Assembly (NCBI RefSeq): GCF_014764505.1
Contig: NZ_JACXWX010000016.1
Coordinates: 1 to 64,000 of the forward strand
Reading direction: 5' to 3'
Source of the DNA: Phormidium tenue FACHB-886
GTDB taxonomy: Bacteria > Cyanobacteriota > Cyanobacteriia > Elainellales > Elainellaceae
DNA: 64,000 nt
Below the pieces are notes generated by a model that was not told the origin of the DNA, did no database searches, and saw only the letters and a list, made by a program, of their open reading frames with translations. Positions 7,707 to 16,792 of this stretch are shown one piece after another. Positions within the stretch are counted from its first letter, which is position 1, and each line of letters opens with the position of its first letter. A program made the position numbers and the translations under genes.

Positions 7707-8750
7707 TTACTGCTGCTCTTCTGTTTCGATCCTTGGTGACAAACCTAGTGCTTCATGTAGCTTTGGGTCATAGAGGGCAGACTGCCAATTTTCGGCAGTT
7801 TTGATCTGCTCTGGAGGTACGTATATAACGCCAATAAGATTGGCATCACTGAGGTTGACACTACTGAGGTTGGCACTACTGAGGTCGACACCACGGAGGT
7901 TGGCACTACTGAGGTTGGCACTACTGAAGTTGGCACCACGGAGGTCGGCACGACTGAGGTCGGCACGGCTGAGGTTGGCACGGCTGAGGTTGACATCAAC
8001 GAGGTTGGCACCACGGAGGTCGGCACCATCGAGGTTGGCACCAATGAGGTTGGCACCAGGGAGGTCGGCACTACGGAGGTTGGCACGACTGAGGTTGACA
8101 CCAGTGAGGTTGGCACGACTAAGGTTGGCAGGATTGAGGTTAGCACGACTAAGGTCGGCACCAGTGAGGTTGGCACGACTAAGGTCGGCACGACTAAGGT
8201 CGGCACGACTGAGGTTGGCACGACTAAGGTTGACACCAGTGAGGTTGACATCAACGAGGTTGACATTAACGAGGTTGACACCAGTGAGGTTGGCATCACG
8301 AAGATCGGCATCACGAAGGTTGGTACCACGAAGGTCAGCGCTCTCCAGCATCGCTCCCTGCAAATTAATACCCTCCAAACCCGCATTAGGAAGATCAACT
8401 CCCTTCAGCGAAACGCCATCCTGGTGCAAGTCTTGAAGCGCCTGAATGCGTGCATAGCTAGTTGGAACTTTTGCTGCGGCTGCATTATCAATAACCTGCC
8501 ACGCCTCGTAATGTTTTTGAGCTTTGCGATCGGGAGCCTCCTTGAAGAACAAAATAACAGCTGCGACAATTGCAATTGATTCTGCATTGTCAAAAATCAC
8601 TCCAACTACATCACGGAACGATTTGATGGAATCAGCTTTAAGCCAAAGGGCAATTGCAGCAAGAATGATGACTACTCCTGCGACAAACAACCATGTTGGA
8701 ATCTTCTGAAGAAGCCATTCTATCCAGTTGAAAGTTTGCTTGCGCTTCAT
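7707..8750 (-). CDS. Pentapeptide-repeat protein with N-terminal membrane anchor
   Basis: The 347-residue product has two hydrophobic segments near the N-terminus (about residues 17-37, TWLFVAGVVIILAAIALWLKA, and 57-69, ESIAIVAAVILFF). A helical spacer leads to about 35 consecutive pentapeptide repeats of the A(D/N)LxG/S type from about residue 115 to 320. Such repeats fold into a right-handed quadrilateral beta helix. The function of membrane-anchored members is mostly unknown. The gene has a near 15-bp periodicity that leaves the alternative frames open, so long overlapping frames here are artefacts. It is boxed in by the inverted IS1-derived elements. Confidence 0.88.
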   Translation of the reverse strand: MKRKQTFNWIEWLLQKIPTWLFVAGVVIILAAIALWLKADSIKSFRDVVGVIFDNAESIAIVAAVILFFKEAPDRKAQKHYEAWQVIDNAAAAKVPTSYARIQALQDLHQDGVSLKGVDLPNAGLEGINLQGAMLESADLRGTNLRDADLRDANLTGVNLVNVNLVDVNLTGVNLSRANLSRADLSRADLSRANLTGADLSRANLNPANLSRANLTGVNLSRANLRSADLPGANLIGANLDGADLRGANLVDVNLSRANLSRADLSRADLRGANFSSANLSSANLRGVDLSSANLSSVNLSDANLIGVIYVPPEQIKTAENWQSALYDPKLHEALGLSPRIETEEQQ

Positions 8751-8934
8751 CTTTAATCTGGGTTGTTCGCAGGTTGCTCAACCCATCATCACATGGTTGC
8801 TCAAGGCAATTGAACCGATCTAATCTACTTCTTCCAAAAAGCTCTAAAACACCATTACTTGAAACGTTTCAATATTACCGGTCTTCTCAAACGGCAACGT
8901 TCGTCGCATATTACCAGAAACATGCCGATCTCAT

Positions 8935-9249
8935 CAAGCTGGGCGATCGCATCCCTCACCAACATCCGAGCAGGCAGCACCGTCTTGGCTGAGCCCCACT
9001 GCTTCAGCAGCACCAGCGCCGTGTAGGTTTCCTTGAAGTCGCCACCTATAGCGGCTCAGTTTGCACCTTTGGACTCACCACGATGACGCACTCTAAACCT
9101 TCCGGCTTGACTCCTGCAGGTGGGTACTGACCGTTGCCCATATCCACAGCGATCGCAGGTGTGGTGGCTCCGGTCGGAAAAGTGTAGGTGCCTAGCTCGT
9201 CAACTAAAGCAGTTTCAAGAGCATTTCGCAGTTCCAAAACATCAATCAT
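8935..9249 (-). pseudogene. Phage structural-type protein, frameshifted and 3'-truncated
   Basis: From ATG at 9249 the minus strand reads DVLELRNALETALVDELGTY, ATTPAIAVDMGNGQYPPAG and CVIVVSPKVQTE, then hits a stop at about 9046. Shifting one frame restores IGGDFKETYTALVLLKQWG and TVLPARMLVRDAIAQL to about 8935. A single-base frameshift near 9050 is therefore likely. The small alpha/beta protein with GLECVIVV resembles phage head-tail or tail-completion proteins found in cyanobacterial prophages, but the family is not certain. Confidence 0.6.
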
Positions 9250-9445
9250 CGTCTTCCCCTTGGCTTGTCAAATCCAGTGTGGTCAAAGCGATCGGCTTAT
9301 CACCCTCTCCGTATTTAATCACCTCTGCGCTGTAGGCTTTTGCTTTGGTCGTGGGTTTACCGTTAATGCCGCGATAGGTGACGATCGCGTAAGCGTCGCC
9401 GGCTGGTATGGGTTCTTCAACTCGTTCCTGGGTTGGTTCACTCAT
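9242..9445 (-). CDS. Small phage-like protein upstream of the frameshifted tail-type gene
   Basis: The 67-residue acidic product (EPIPAGDAYAIVTYRGINGK, TTLDLTSQGEDDD) overlaps the following gene's start by eight bases, the tight packing typical of phage morphogenesis genes. The family was not recognised. It may be the complete form of a small virion or assembly protein, or an orphan left after deletion of the rest of a prophage. Confidence 0.5.
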   Translation of the reverse strand: MSEPTQERVEEPIPAGDAYAIVTYRGINGKPTTKAKAYSAEVIKYGEGDKPIALTTLDLTSQGEDDD

Positions 9446-9620
9446 TCGCTAACTTCTCAATATCCGTTTAGATGCGGCGCTGCTGTACTTCTAGCCTGCA
9501 TTATTCATGAGCAATATCAAAGGATGACAAATGAGCTGAGGTTAAGTATGCAGCAGAAAATTCTGAAGCGACCAGCTCAAATAAACGCAATAAATACGAT
9601 CGAAAACGGTAAAATTGCTC

Positions 9621-9976
9621 GGTAATGTTTTACATCTGGTGATGATACTCATTACACGGCTAAACCAAACTCGTAACGGTTCATATACAATCCAATCACA
9701 ACATCGTGCATCACTTCAGGCTTAGACAAGCAGATCGTTTTACGTGCCAGTCGCTTAATTCCTATTCTCAACGTCAGATGATTCCGCTCAATTCTCTGCG
9801 TGTTTACCTTGCCCACTTAATGCTGGTCTGGGGCTAACTTTCGTTGATAGGTTCCCCATCTCTTCACTTTGACAATGAGGACAAACGACGGAGATCAGTG
9901 CCATAGGAGTCTCTAAGTTCATTGACTAGCCGAAACTGCCAGTGTCTTACATCATCACCAGATATAAGACACTACC
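9621..9976 (-). mobile_element. IS1-family internally deleted element, copy B (inverted relative to copy A)
   Basis: This is a near-identical 356-bp unit in the opposite orientation to copy A, with the same internal deletion joining an InsA N-terminus to an InsB C-terminus. Its outer end GGTAGTGTCTTATATCTGGT differs from copy A at one base. Equal length and an identical deletion show that both copies derive from one already deleted parent. Together the copies bracket 1.97 kb that includes the pentapeptide-repeat gene and phage remnants. No target duplication was found around either copy or around the pair. Confidence 0.82.
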
Positions 9977-10083
9977 CCCTCCCCGTACCCCAAAAATCCG
10001 TAGGTCCTGCCGGCGTAGAATCCAATAGAATTGCTGCGGCGATGGCTTTTCTCAAATTAAGTCAGGTTCCCCAGCGCTTACTG

Positions 10084-11862
10084 CTAACACTGTCGCAGCG
10101 GAATTTGCATCACAAACTCGGCTCCTTTTCCCGGCGTTGAAAAACAGCTGAGTTTACCCCTATGGTTTTTAGTAATAATTTGATAGCTGATTGACATTCC
10201 CATGCCCGTGCCTTTGCCAACCGGCTTAGTGGTAAAGAACGGATCGAAGATGCGTGGCTGGAGCGATGGAGGAATTCCAGGACCGTTATCGGCGATGGCA
10301 ATCTGTGCCCAGTCCGAATCAACAACAGATGTGCGAATCGTGATTTGCTGAGGATCAACTCCACAATCGCCGCCATCCTCAGCAAATTCCTCTAAAGCAT
10401 CGATCGCGTTTGTCAAGATATTCATAAATACCTGATTGAGCTGCCCAGCGTAGCATTCTACTAGTGGCAAATTGCCGTATTCTGAAATTACGGTGATTGC
10501 TTCACGCGTGGGTGTCGCTTTCAGGCGATGCTGCAGCAAAAGTAAGGTGCTATCAATACCTTCGTGAATGGAAACTAGCTTAAATTCAGACTCATCAAGT
10601 CGAGAAAAATTACGCAGCGAAAGCACGATTTGCCGAATGCGATCGCTGCCAATTTGCATTGATTCTAATGTCTTGGTGAAATCACTGAGCAGAAACTCCA
10701 GATCAATTTCTTCAATTTTGGCTGCAATTTCTGGCACAGGACAAGCATAGTGATGTCGGTACAGTTTGACTAGTTGCAGCAAATCCTGAGCATAGGTCAT
10801 AGCATGGTCAATATTTCCATGAATGAAGCTCATCGGATTATTGATTTCATGGGCTACGCCTGCAACTAGTTGACCTAAACTCGACATTTTTTCAGTTTGA
10901 ACGAGTTGTGCCTGAGTCGTCCAGAGTTCATTCAGCGTTTGTTCTAGTTCAGCAGTCCGCTCTTTGACGCGGCTCTCCAGCGTTTCGTTTGCCTGTTTGA
11001 GAGCGGCTTCGTTGGACTGCAGCACCTCTGTATTCGCTTGAATGCGATCGGCCATTTGATTAAATGCATTTGCAATTTGAGCCAGTTCGTCAGAGCCTTG
11101 TAGCTTAGCGCGTTGCGCCAAGTTTCCCTGGGTTAAAGCGTTACTGACAGCAACTAAATGGGCAGCTCGTTGAGTCAAAACTCTCTCAAAAAAGAACCAG
11201 GCAACAATGCAGAAAAGACCAAGCCCAACTGTTGTTTCGATCGATTGGTGGAGCGCATCAGTGAAAGCTTGCTGCTTAAGCGTGGCAGCATCATACTCTA
11301 GCCACAAAATACCAACCCTGGAGGAACGAAGCTCGCCGGGAGAAGTGGCTAATAGCACTGGATAAATTGCCCAAATCCGCTGTTCATCGTCAGATAGCAG
11401 AACTTGTCCTGACATCGTTGTGCGAACTTCTGAGAATTTGCGCAAACTGTGAGCCGCTGGTGTCACTTCGAGCGGCTGTCTTCGCAATTCATAAGCAGTG
11501 GCTAGCAGCACTCGATCGTTTTCATCAAATAGCAAGCTTAATCTAAGATTAGGATCGCTTCGCATTTGGCTGATGGCAATTTCAGCTTGCTCTACATCTT
11601 CACGACGATAAAGATATTCCAATATGCCTGAGATCTGATCGCCCGCAAACTTGGCATTACCCGTAATTGCCTCTTCTACCCGTTGAAACGATCGAGAAGT
11701 TTCTCTTTGAATATTAACTAAGCTTAAAAATGTTCCCAAAATCAGCAGAGCCATTGGGATTGAAAATCGTAGGGAAAACGGAAAACGCTGCCTGCGGCGA
11801 TGCGGTCGTCGAGCAGATGCTTGAAACTCTGACTGATTATTTGAGCCATACTCAGTAGACAT
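10084..11862 (-). CDS. Membrane sensor histidine kinase (HAMP, coiled coil, HisKA, HATPase)
   Basis: The 592-residue product has a basic N-terminal tail, a first membrane helix at about residues 34-50, an extracytoplasmic region of about 155 residues, and a second helix at about 210-227. A HAMP segment (about 228-280), a coiled coil with ESRVKERTAELEQTL, and a kinase core follow. The H box is LVAGVAHEINNP with phospho-acceptor His at about 338. ATP-binding motifs are NILTNAIDAL, DNGPGIP and FFTTKPVGKGTGMG. No receiver gene adjoins it. The upstream gene on the same strand encodes a solute-binding lipoprotein with 49-65 bp between them, so the two are probably co-transcribed and the lipoprotein may present a ligand to the sensor. 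Confidence 0.93.
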   Translation of the reverse strand: MSTEYGSNNQSEFQASARRPHRRRQRFPFSLRFSIPMALLILGTFLSLVNIQRETSRSFQRVEEAITGNAKFAGDQISGILEYLYRREDVEQAEIAISQMRSDPNLRLSLLFDENDRVLLATAYELRRQPLEVTPAAHSLRKFSEVRTTMSGQVLLSDDEQRIWAIYPVLLATSPGELRSSRVGILWLEYDAATLKQQAFTDALHQSIETTVGLGLFCIVAWFFFERVLTQRAAHLVAVSNALTQGNLAQRAKLQGSDELAQIANAFNQMADRIQANTEVLQSNEAALKQANETLESRVKERTAELEQTLNELWTTQAQLVQTEKMSSLGQLVAGVAHEINNPMSFIHGNIDHAMTYAQDLLQLVKLYRHHYACPVPEIAAKIEEIDLEFLLSDFTKTLESMQIGSDRIRQIVLSLRNFSRLDESEFKLVSIHEGIDSTLLLLQHRLKATPTREAITVISEYGNLPLVECYAGQLNQVFMNILTNAIDALEEFAEDGGDCGVDPQQITIRTSVVDSDWAQIAIADNGPGIPPSLQPRIFDPFFTTKPVGKGTGMGMSISYQIITKNHRGKLSCFSTPGKGAEFVMQIPLRQC

Positions 11863-11911
11863 TGTCTGCAGAAAATTAAACTACTCGCAAAACTTGACCG
11901 ACGCAGTCAGA

Positions 11912-12928
11912 TCAGAATTGGATTTTTTTAACAATTCGGTCATCCAATAAAGGAGCCGGATCGATCGGTCGACGTAATAGCTGGTGCTGGTGCATGATAC
12001 TGGCTAACCGCCGTGCTGCAGCAAGCAGTGAAAGATTAATTTTTCCCAACAGCTTTTGGTTCTCCCGTAGATTTGGGCTGCGGAGTCCAACAAGCGACTC
12101 AAGAAACTGATTCGGCGTTACACCTGTTCGAGGTGCAATCCGACGAGCGCTATCTTGCGGATGCTGTGTTAAATAATCAAGCGCTTGAAATCGACCTTTG
12201 ACGAGCGCCTCCACTGCTTCTGGTTGGTTAATTATCACTTCCTGGCGAACGATTAATACATCAACAATTTCACCTGGAATCTGTGAGCTGTCAAAGATTT
12301 GGTTCGCGCCTGCTGCCAGCAGATTGATTCGCGCTGGTCCAAACGTGACGACAGCATCAATCGCTCCAGTTTTGAAGGCACGTTCATGTTCTGAAAGCCC
12401 CAAAGAAACAATCTGAACGTCTTGCGTCGATAAGTTTATTTGCTCTAGAGCGCGAGTCAAAATATAAGCTCCTAGCGCAGTTGCTTCTACGCCAACTCGC
12501 TTGCCTTTTAATGCCTTGAGATCTGCGATTTCCGGCTTCGCTAAAATGACGTCTCCACCTTCCGAGAAATCCATCACCATCACGACACGTACGTCGGAAT
12601 TCGTATCGGCTAGCGCTAGCGCCTGATCGAGTGAAATAGCTGCTGCTTCAACGTTGTCATTCCGAAAAGCTCGAACCTGTTCGGTGCCAGATGGCAGATC
12701 GATCAGTTGAATTAGCGTTTTCTCGTAGTAACCTAAACTACGTGCTAGATACAGGGTTTCGTAGCCTGGCCACTGATTCACAGCAACTCGAAGCGGTCGA
12801 TTAGGCGTGTAACGACAGCCCGACCCGATCGACAGTGCCAGCAAACTTGCAAGCATGACTCCGGCAAGTCGCTGGCGGAGTCGATGCACCTTGCAAAGGT
12901 TACTAAATCTCTGTCGCCAAAGCTTCAT
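11912..12928 (-). CDS. Solute-binding lipoprotein, NrtA/SsuA/NMT1-like
   Basis: From ATG 12928 (GGAG upstream) the product has a lipoprotein signal with lipobox SIGSGC, acylated Cys at about 38. A class II-type periplasmic binding fold follows, with RVAVNQWPGYETLYLARSLG, then KGKRVGVEATALGAYILTRA and GAIDAVVTFGPA. These are typical of the nitrate/sulfonate/taurine/thiamine-precursor binding group. A GTG 12 bases upstream is an alternative start. No permease or ATPase gene is adjacent. The only partner is the downstream histidine kinase, suggesting a sensing rather than a transport role. The ligand cannot be read from the sequence. Confidence 0.88.
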   Translation of the reverse strand: MKLWRQRFSNLCKVHRLRQRLAGVMLASLLALSIGSGCRYTPNRPLRVAVNQWPGYETLYLARSLGYYEKTLIQLIDLPSGTEQVRAFRNDNVEAAAISLDQALALADTNSDVRVVMVMDFSEGGDVILAKPEIADLKALKGKRVGVEATALGAYILTRALEQINLSTQDVQIVSLGLSEHERAFKTGAIDAVVTFGPARINLLAAGANQIFDSSQIPGEIVDVLIVRQEVIINQPEAVEALVKGRFQALDYLTQHPQDSARRIAPRTGVTPNQFLESLVGLRSPNLRENQKLLGKINLSLLAAARRLASIMHQHQLLRRPIDPAPLLDDRIVKKIQF

Positions 12929-12990
12929 CTCAGTTTTCACTCCAGTTACAAATGCGAATCATAACGATTCTCAATCGCATGAGATACTGG

Positions 12991-13029
12991 TTTTATTAAG
13001 CGATGCGTGGAGCGCATCACTTAATAAAA
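12991..13029. repeat. Palindrome, 17-bp arms
   Basis: TTTTATTAAGCGATGCG and CGCATCACTTAATAAAA pair (one G-U) around TGGAG. The T-first, A-last polarity is the same as at 353-397. It lies between the solute-binding gene and the decayed frame at 13129. Confidence 0.7.
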
Positions 13030-13128
13030 AAATCATCCTTCATTTGAGCGCAGAGCGCTACATGCTGATGACAATAATTGATCTTAGATTACCCAAACAA
13101 AGCGGTTGTGTAACGCGGCGCTAAAGCT

Positions 13129-13476
13129 ATGGGCTTTCAAAGCATAGTGTCTGGACGCATTCTGGTTTCTAATCTTGATGAAGCCGTGAGGTGAATAGAG
13201 ACATTGCCATCTGCGGTTGAAGAATTTCCACTGATGCCGTGCAAAATGTCCAGCGTGGTTAAAGGACCTGATTCGCTAGAGAACTACAAAGGCGATCCTG
13301 TAGGGTATTTTGAGATGTGCGTTGGAGATATCTAAGACTATTAAGTTGAGTGGCTAGATCGCTTCGAGAAACTATTCAAGCATATGGAAGCTGAGGAGGC
13401 TTTTGTCGTTCTCAAAGCGGTTTCCTATGCTAATCCGAAGAGGTTTGATGGGCGATGGTATTCAGATGGAATTTAG
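13129..13476 (+). pseudogene. Unidentified gene with three in-frame stops in an otherwise intact frame
   Basis: One frame of 116 codons runs from ATG 13129 to TAG 13474-13476 and is interrupted only by stops at 13192 (TGA), 13333 (TAA) and 13342 (TAA). Between them the frame reads like protein: FQSIVSGRILVSNLDEAVR, then SAVEEFPLMPCKMSS, YKGDPVGYFEMCVGDI and EEAFVVLKAVSYANPKRFDG. No family was recognised. The rest of the gap to 13683 contains no supported gene. Point-mutation stops without frameshifts suggest recent inactivation. Confidence 0.5.
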
Positions 13477-13682
13477 AACATCGAACTGACATACCTGCTG
13501 CCGAGCGCAAATTGCAAGATCAGGTCTGGGTGAAGGCGATCCGTGTGACTTCTAGCGCGAAGAAGCATAGATGGAGCATAGATCTAGAGAACCATACAGC
13601 GTGCGATCGCCAAAACACCTTCACAGACCATCAATGAATTCAGGCACAAAGTACTGTCAGAGTGCTATCAGAGAGCGGTGGT

Positions 13683-15488
13683 CTAATCGATCTGCAAGTC
13701 AAACAGCAAACGGCTATAAACATTTAGCGGATCGTCTAATGATTGCAGCAGCTCCAAGTCAACTCCCAGCTTTTGTAGTTCTTGTACCAGCGGATTGGGC
13801 AACGCTGCCTGCACCGATCGCCCCCCCAACAGCCGACCGAGCTGCTCTTCCAGCGATCGTGGTTTCGGATATTCGTCAATTTGCCACTCGTCGAGCTTGG
13901 CTTCTTGAACAGCCGCTTTAATCGCTGCTTCCAGCCCGCCCAGCTCATCCACCAGCCCAATTTTCTTCGCCTGAACGCCCGACCAAACGCGCCCTTGAGC
14001 AATTTCTGCCACCTTGGGTTTTGGCAAATCGCGCGACTCTGCCACCATGCTAATGAACTGGTCGTAGATACGATCGGTAACGCGCTGGGCGATCGCTAGC
14101 TCTTCTGGCGTTTTGGGACGCGAGAGCGTGTCGCCGTCGGCATAGCGCCCGGTTTTAGTGGTGTCCCAGGTAATCCCGTTGTTCTTGGCAATGCCCTGTA
14201 CGTTTGGCAACAGCCCAAACACACCGATCGATCCAGTAATGGTTGTCGGTTCTGCAAAAATTTTGGTGGCGTTAGTCGAGATTTCGTAGCCGCCAGAAGC
14301 CGCGTAGCTGCCCATCGACACCATCACAGGTTTGACTTTGCGAGTTAGCTCGACCTCCCGCGCCACCAACGCCGATGCCACCGCGCTGCCACCCGGGCTG
14401 TTGACCCGCAGCACCACAGCTTTCACGTCGTCATCTAAGCGCAGTTCGCGAATCTGGCGCGCCAGTGCATCACCGCCAATTTGCCCTGTGCCGCCTTCCC
14501 CGCCAACGATATCACCCTCCGCATAAACGACCGCAACCCGGTCACTGGCATTCGTTTGGCTGGAGCTGGCGATCGCCTCGGCATACTCTGACACATTGAT
14601 CTGCCGCAGCGCCTCACCGCCCTGCTGTTCGCCCGTCAGCTTCTGGAGCTCTGTGATGACCTCATCCTGATAGGCAATTCGATCTACCAATCCCGCCGCT
14701 TTTGCCTGTTCGGGCAGCAGCAAGGCCTGCCGATCGGCAATAGTTTGAAGCTGTTGCGGGGTGAGCTTGCGGCTCTTAGCCGTTGCTGTCAAAAATTCAT
14801 TCCAGAGATCGGCAAGCAAGGCTTGCGTTTGGGCTTTTGCCTCCGGGCTGCTTTGCGTCCGGGTAAATGGCTCTACGGCTGACTTAAACTTGCCCACGCG
14901 CAAAATCTGAACGCCAATGCCATACTTCTGCAGCGCACCCGCAAAAAAGATGTTCTGCGAACTGAAACCGTTAATTTCTACCAGGCTGCTAGGGCTTTGC
15001 ATCACCGTATTGGCAACCGATGCCAAATAGTAGTCTCGCTCCTGCCATTGCCCATCGTTGTAGACAAAGATCGGCTTACCCGCTGCCCGAAACGCCTCCA
15101 ACGCCTGCCGCACCTCCCGCAGCGTGGCAAAGCCAGACCCCGACCCTGCTGGCTCAATGCTGCCATACAGCAGCAGCCCTTTGATTCGATCGTCTGTCGA
15201 TGCTCGCCGCAATGACTGCAGCACCGTCCGCAACGACACTGCATTCGTGGGGCTCTCTCCCGACAGCGCTGCCCCCAGGATCGCGCTCGGCTCTGCGCTC
15301 GCGCTAGAGTCGGTAATCTCCTGCGCCAGATTGAACGTCAAAACAGAATCGTTCTTCACCTGTGGACCTGTATCACGGCTGCTGGAGGCGATCGAAATCA
15401 AAAGCGCTACAAAGCCCACAGCGCCCAGTGTTACAAACAGAATCAAGCCCGTCAGGGTGGCAAAGGTATATTTCAGGAAATCGCGCAT
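13683..15488 (-). CDS. sppA: Signal peptide peptidase SppA, 67K type (protease IV)
   Basis: This is a 601-residue membrane-anchored serine peptidase with two tandem S49 domains. An N-terminal membrane helix lies at about residues 11-34. In the first domain the general-base Lys is in GKFKSAVEPF (about K202). In the second domain the nucleophile Ser is in SYAASGGY (about S398), corresponding to E. coli K209 and S409. The length matches the long form. In cyanobacteria SppA-type enzymes degrade cleaved signal peptides and have been linked to phycobilisome acclimation. The gene begins 25 bp after the IPP isomerase stop on the same strand, so they may be co-transcribed. Confidence 0.95.
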   Translation of the reverse strand: MRDFLKYTFATLTGLILFVTLGAVGFVALLISIASSSRDTGPQVKNDSVLTFNLAQEITDSSASAEPSAILGAALSGESPTNAVSLRTVLQSLRRASTDDRIKGLLLYGSIEPAGSGSGFATLREVRQALEAFRAAGKPIFVYNDGQWQERDYYLASVANTVMQSPSSLVEINGFSSQNIFFAGALQKYGIGVQILRVGKFKSAVEPFTRTQSSPEAKAQTQALLADLWNEFLTATAKSRKLTPQQLQTIADRQALLLPEQAKAAGLVDRIAYQDEVITELQKLTGEQQGGEALRQINVSEYAEAIASSSQTNASDRVAVVYAEGDIVGGEGGTGQIGGDALARQIRELRLDDDVKAVVLRVNSPGGSAVASALVAREVELTRKVKPVMVSMGSYAASGGYEISTNATKIFAEPTTITGSIGVFGLLPNVQGIAKNNGITWDTTKTGRYADGDTLSRPKTPEELAIAQRVTDRIYDQFISMVAESRDLPKPKVAEIAQGRVWSGVQAKKIGLVDELGGLEAAIKAAVQEAKLDEWQIDEYPKPRSLEEQLGRLLGGRSVQAALPNPLVQELQKLGVDLELLQSLDDPLNVYSRLLFDLQID

Positions 15489-15513
15489 AAGGCAGACAAA
15501 AGTTTTATCCTTC

Positions 15514-16596
15514 CTATGCTACTCGCTGCAACACCCCTGGAGTTCGTAGATCCATTAGAGTGGCACTGCCTGTGCAAAATAGAACTGTGGCAATCTCAGC
15601 TGTAAGTGCTTCAGCTAGAGCATGTAGAGCCGCTTCAGACTCAGCGGCAGCCTGCAGAAAGGGCAGCGCAAAACCAGTTAGATCGGCTCCGAGGGCGATC
15701 GCTTTGGCGGCATCCAGCCCTGTCCGCAGTCCGCCAGAGGCAATCAGGGGCAGGGGCAGGGCGGCTGAGCGGATGCCCAGGATGCATTCAGCCGTGGGGA
15801 TGCCCCAGTTAGCAAAGGTGGCTCCAAGCCGGCGCTGAAGGGCATCTTGGGCGCGTTCGCTTTCCACTTTTGCCCAAGACGTACCGCCCGCACCTGCTAC
15901 GTCGAGCGCCTGTACCCCTGCTTCCACCAGCTTTTGTGCCATTGCTGGAGAAATGCCATTGCCAACTTCTTTAGCAATTACAGGAACAGGCAGCTTGGCA
16001 CACAGGCGTTCAATCTTGCTCAACAAGCCTCGAAAGTTGGTATCTCCGTGCGTTTGGACGCACTCCTGCAGCGGGTTGAGGTGCAGAATCAGCGCATCTG
16101 CTTCTAGCCAATCCACTACGCGCTGGCATTCTTCAATTCCATAGGTGTAGTTCAGCTGCACTGCACCCAAGTTAGCAAACAGCAGGATATCGGGAGCCAA
16201 CGATCGCACGGCAAAGGTAGATGCCACTTGGGGATTTTCGATCGCCACTCGCTGCGACCCTACGCCCATAGCAATTCCGTAGTGCTGCGCAACTGCCGCC
16301 AGCCGATAGTTGATCAGCCGTGCCAGCTCAGTCCCCCCGGTCATAGAGGAAATTAGCAGCGGTGCACCCAAAGCCTTACCCAGAAAAGTAGTAGAGAGAT
16401 CGACATCGGCGCGATCGAGTTCGGGCAAGCAGCAGTGGGTGAAGCGATAGCGCTCTAGCCCAGTAGTTTGACGGCATTGCACATCCTCTTCCAGGCAAAC
16501 GCGCAGATGATCGGCTTTGCGAGACTGAGTAGCGGCGGCTTGCTCGCCCGTAGGCAGAGCGGGCGAATTGGGGAAAGCGTCAGTTGAAATAGTCAC
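15514..16596 (-). CDS. fni: Type 2 isopentenyl-diphosphate delta-isomerase (FMN)
   Basis: It interconverts IPP and DMAPP in the MEP isoprenoid pathway using reduced FMN. Family motifs are [14 protein letters not shown] near the start, [32 protein letters not shown] (the NPLQE Mg/substrate loop), [11 protein letters not shown] and [14 protein letters not shown], then [12 protein letters not shown]. The GTG at 16596 is chosen because it gives about 360 residues, the usual size. An upstream ATG would add 32 residues that look unlike the family. It probably leads the transcript into sppA. Confidence 0.93.
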   Translation of the reverse strand: MTISTDAFPNSPALPTGEQAAATQSRKADHLRVCLEEDVQCRQTTGLERYRFTHCCLPELDRADVDLSTTFLGKALGAPLLISSMTGGTELARLINYRLAAVAQHYGIAMGVGSQRVAIENPQVASTFAVRSLAPDILLFANLGAVQLNYTYGIEECQRVVDWLEADALILHLNPLQECVQTHGDTNFRGLLSKIERLCAKLPVPVIAKEVGNGISPAMAQKLVEAGVQALDVAGAGGTSWAKVESERAQDALQRRLGATFANWGIPTAECILGIRSAALPLPLIASGGLRTGLDAAKAIALGADLTGFALPFLQAAAESEAALHALAEALTAEIATVLFCTGSATLMDLRTPGVLQRVA

Positions 16597-16792
16597 AGCG
16601 ATTGATAGGGAACTGTTAAGCGAGATTTTGACTGAAGCTAGTCTCCCATGGCAGGGTACGATCGCACAGACCCTAGACACAATGCGATACACAAGCAGCC
16701 TTCAGGAAGCCTGAAAGCTCAATTGCGGTTGCAGTCGAGCAAATTTAGATCGCGTTTATCAAACACCAGCAGGACGCAGCAGAGCCGAATGG

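Noticed and set aside
7861..8400. Tandem short repeats suggesting a CRISPR array
   Set aside because: The repeats are contiguous 15-bp coding units without unique spacers and encode the pentapeptide motif on the minus strand. No cas gene is present.
7745..8436. Long open frames on both strands inside the pentapeptide-repeat gene (216-217 codons minus, 211 codons plus)
   Set aside because: The near-15-bp DNA period with no stop in any frame keeps all frames open. The alternative products are low-complexity (VVPTS and RLAPRR repeats) and have no start signals.
7297..9976. Functional composite transposon with target duplication
   Set aside because: The outer flanks of the two IS1-derived copies (TGTCATGAA and CCCTCCCCG) do not match, so no evidence shows the whole segment moved as a unit.
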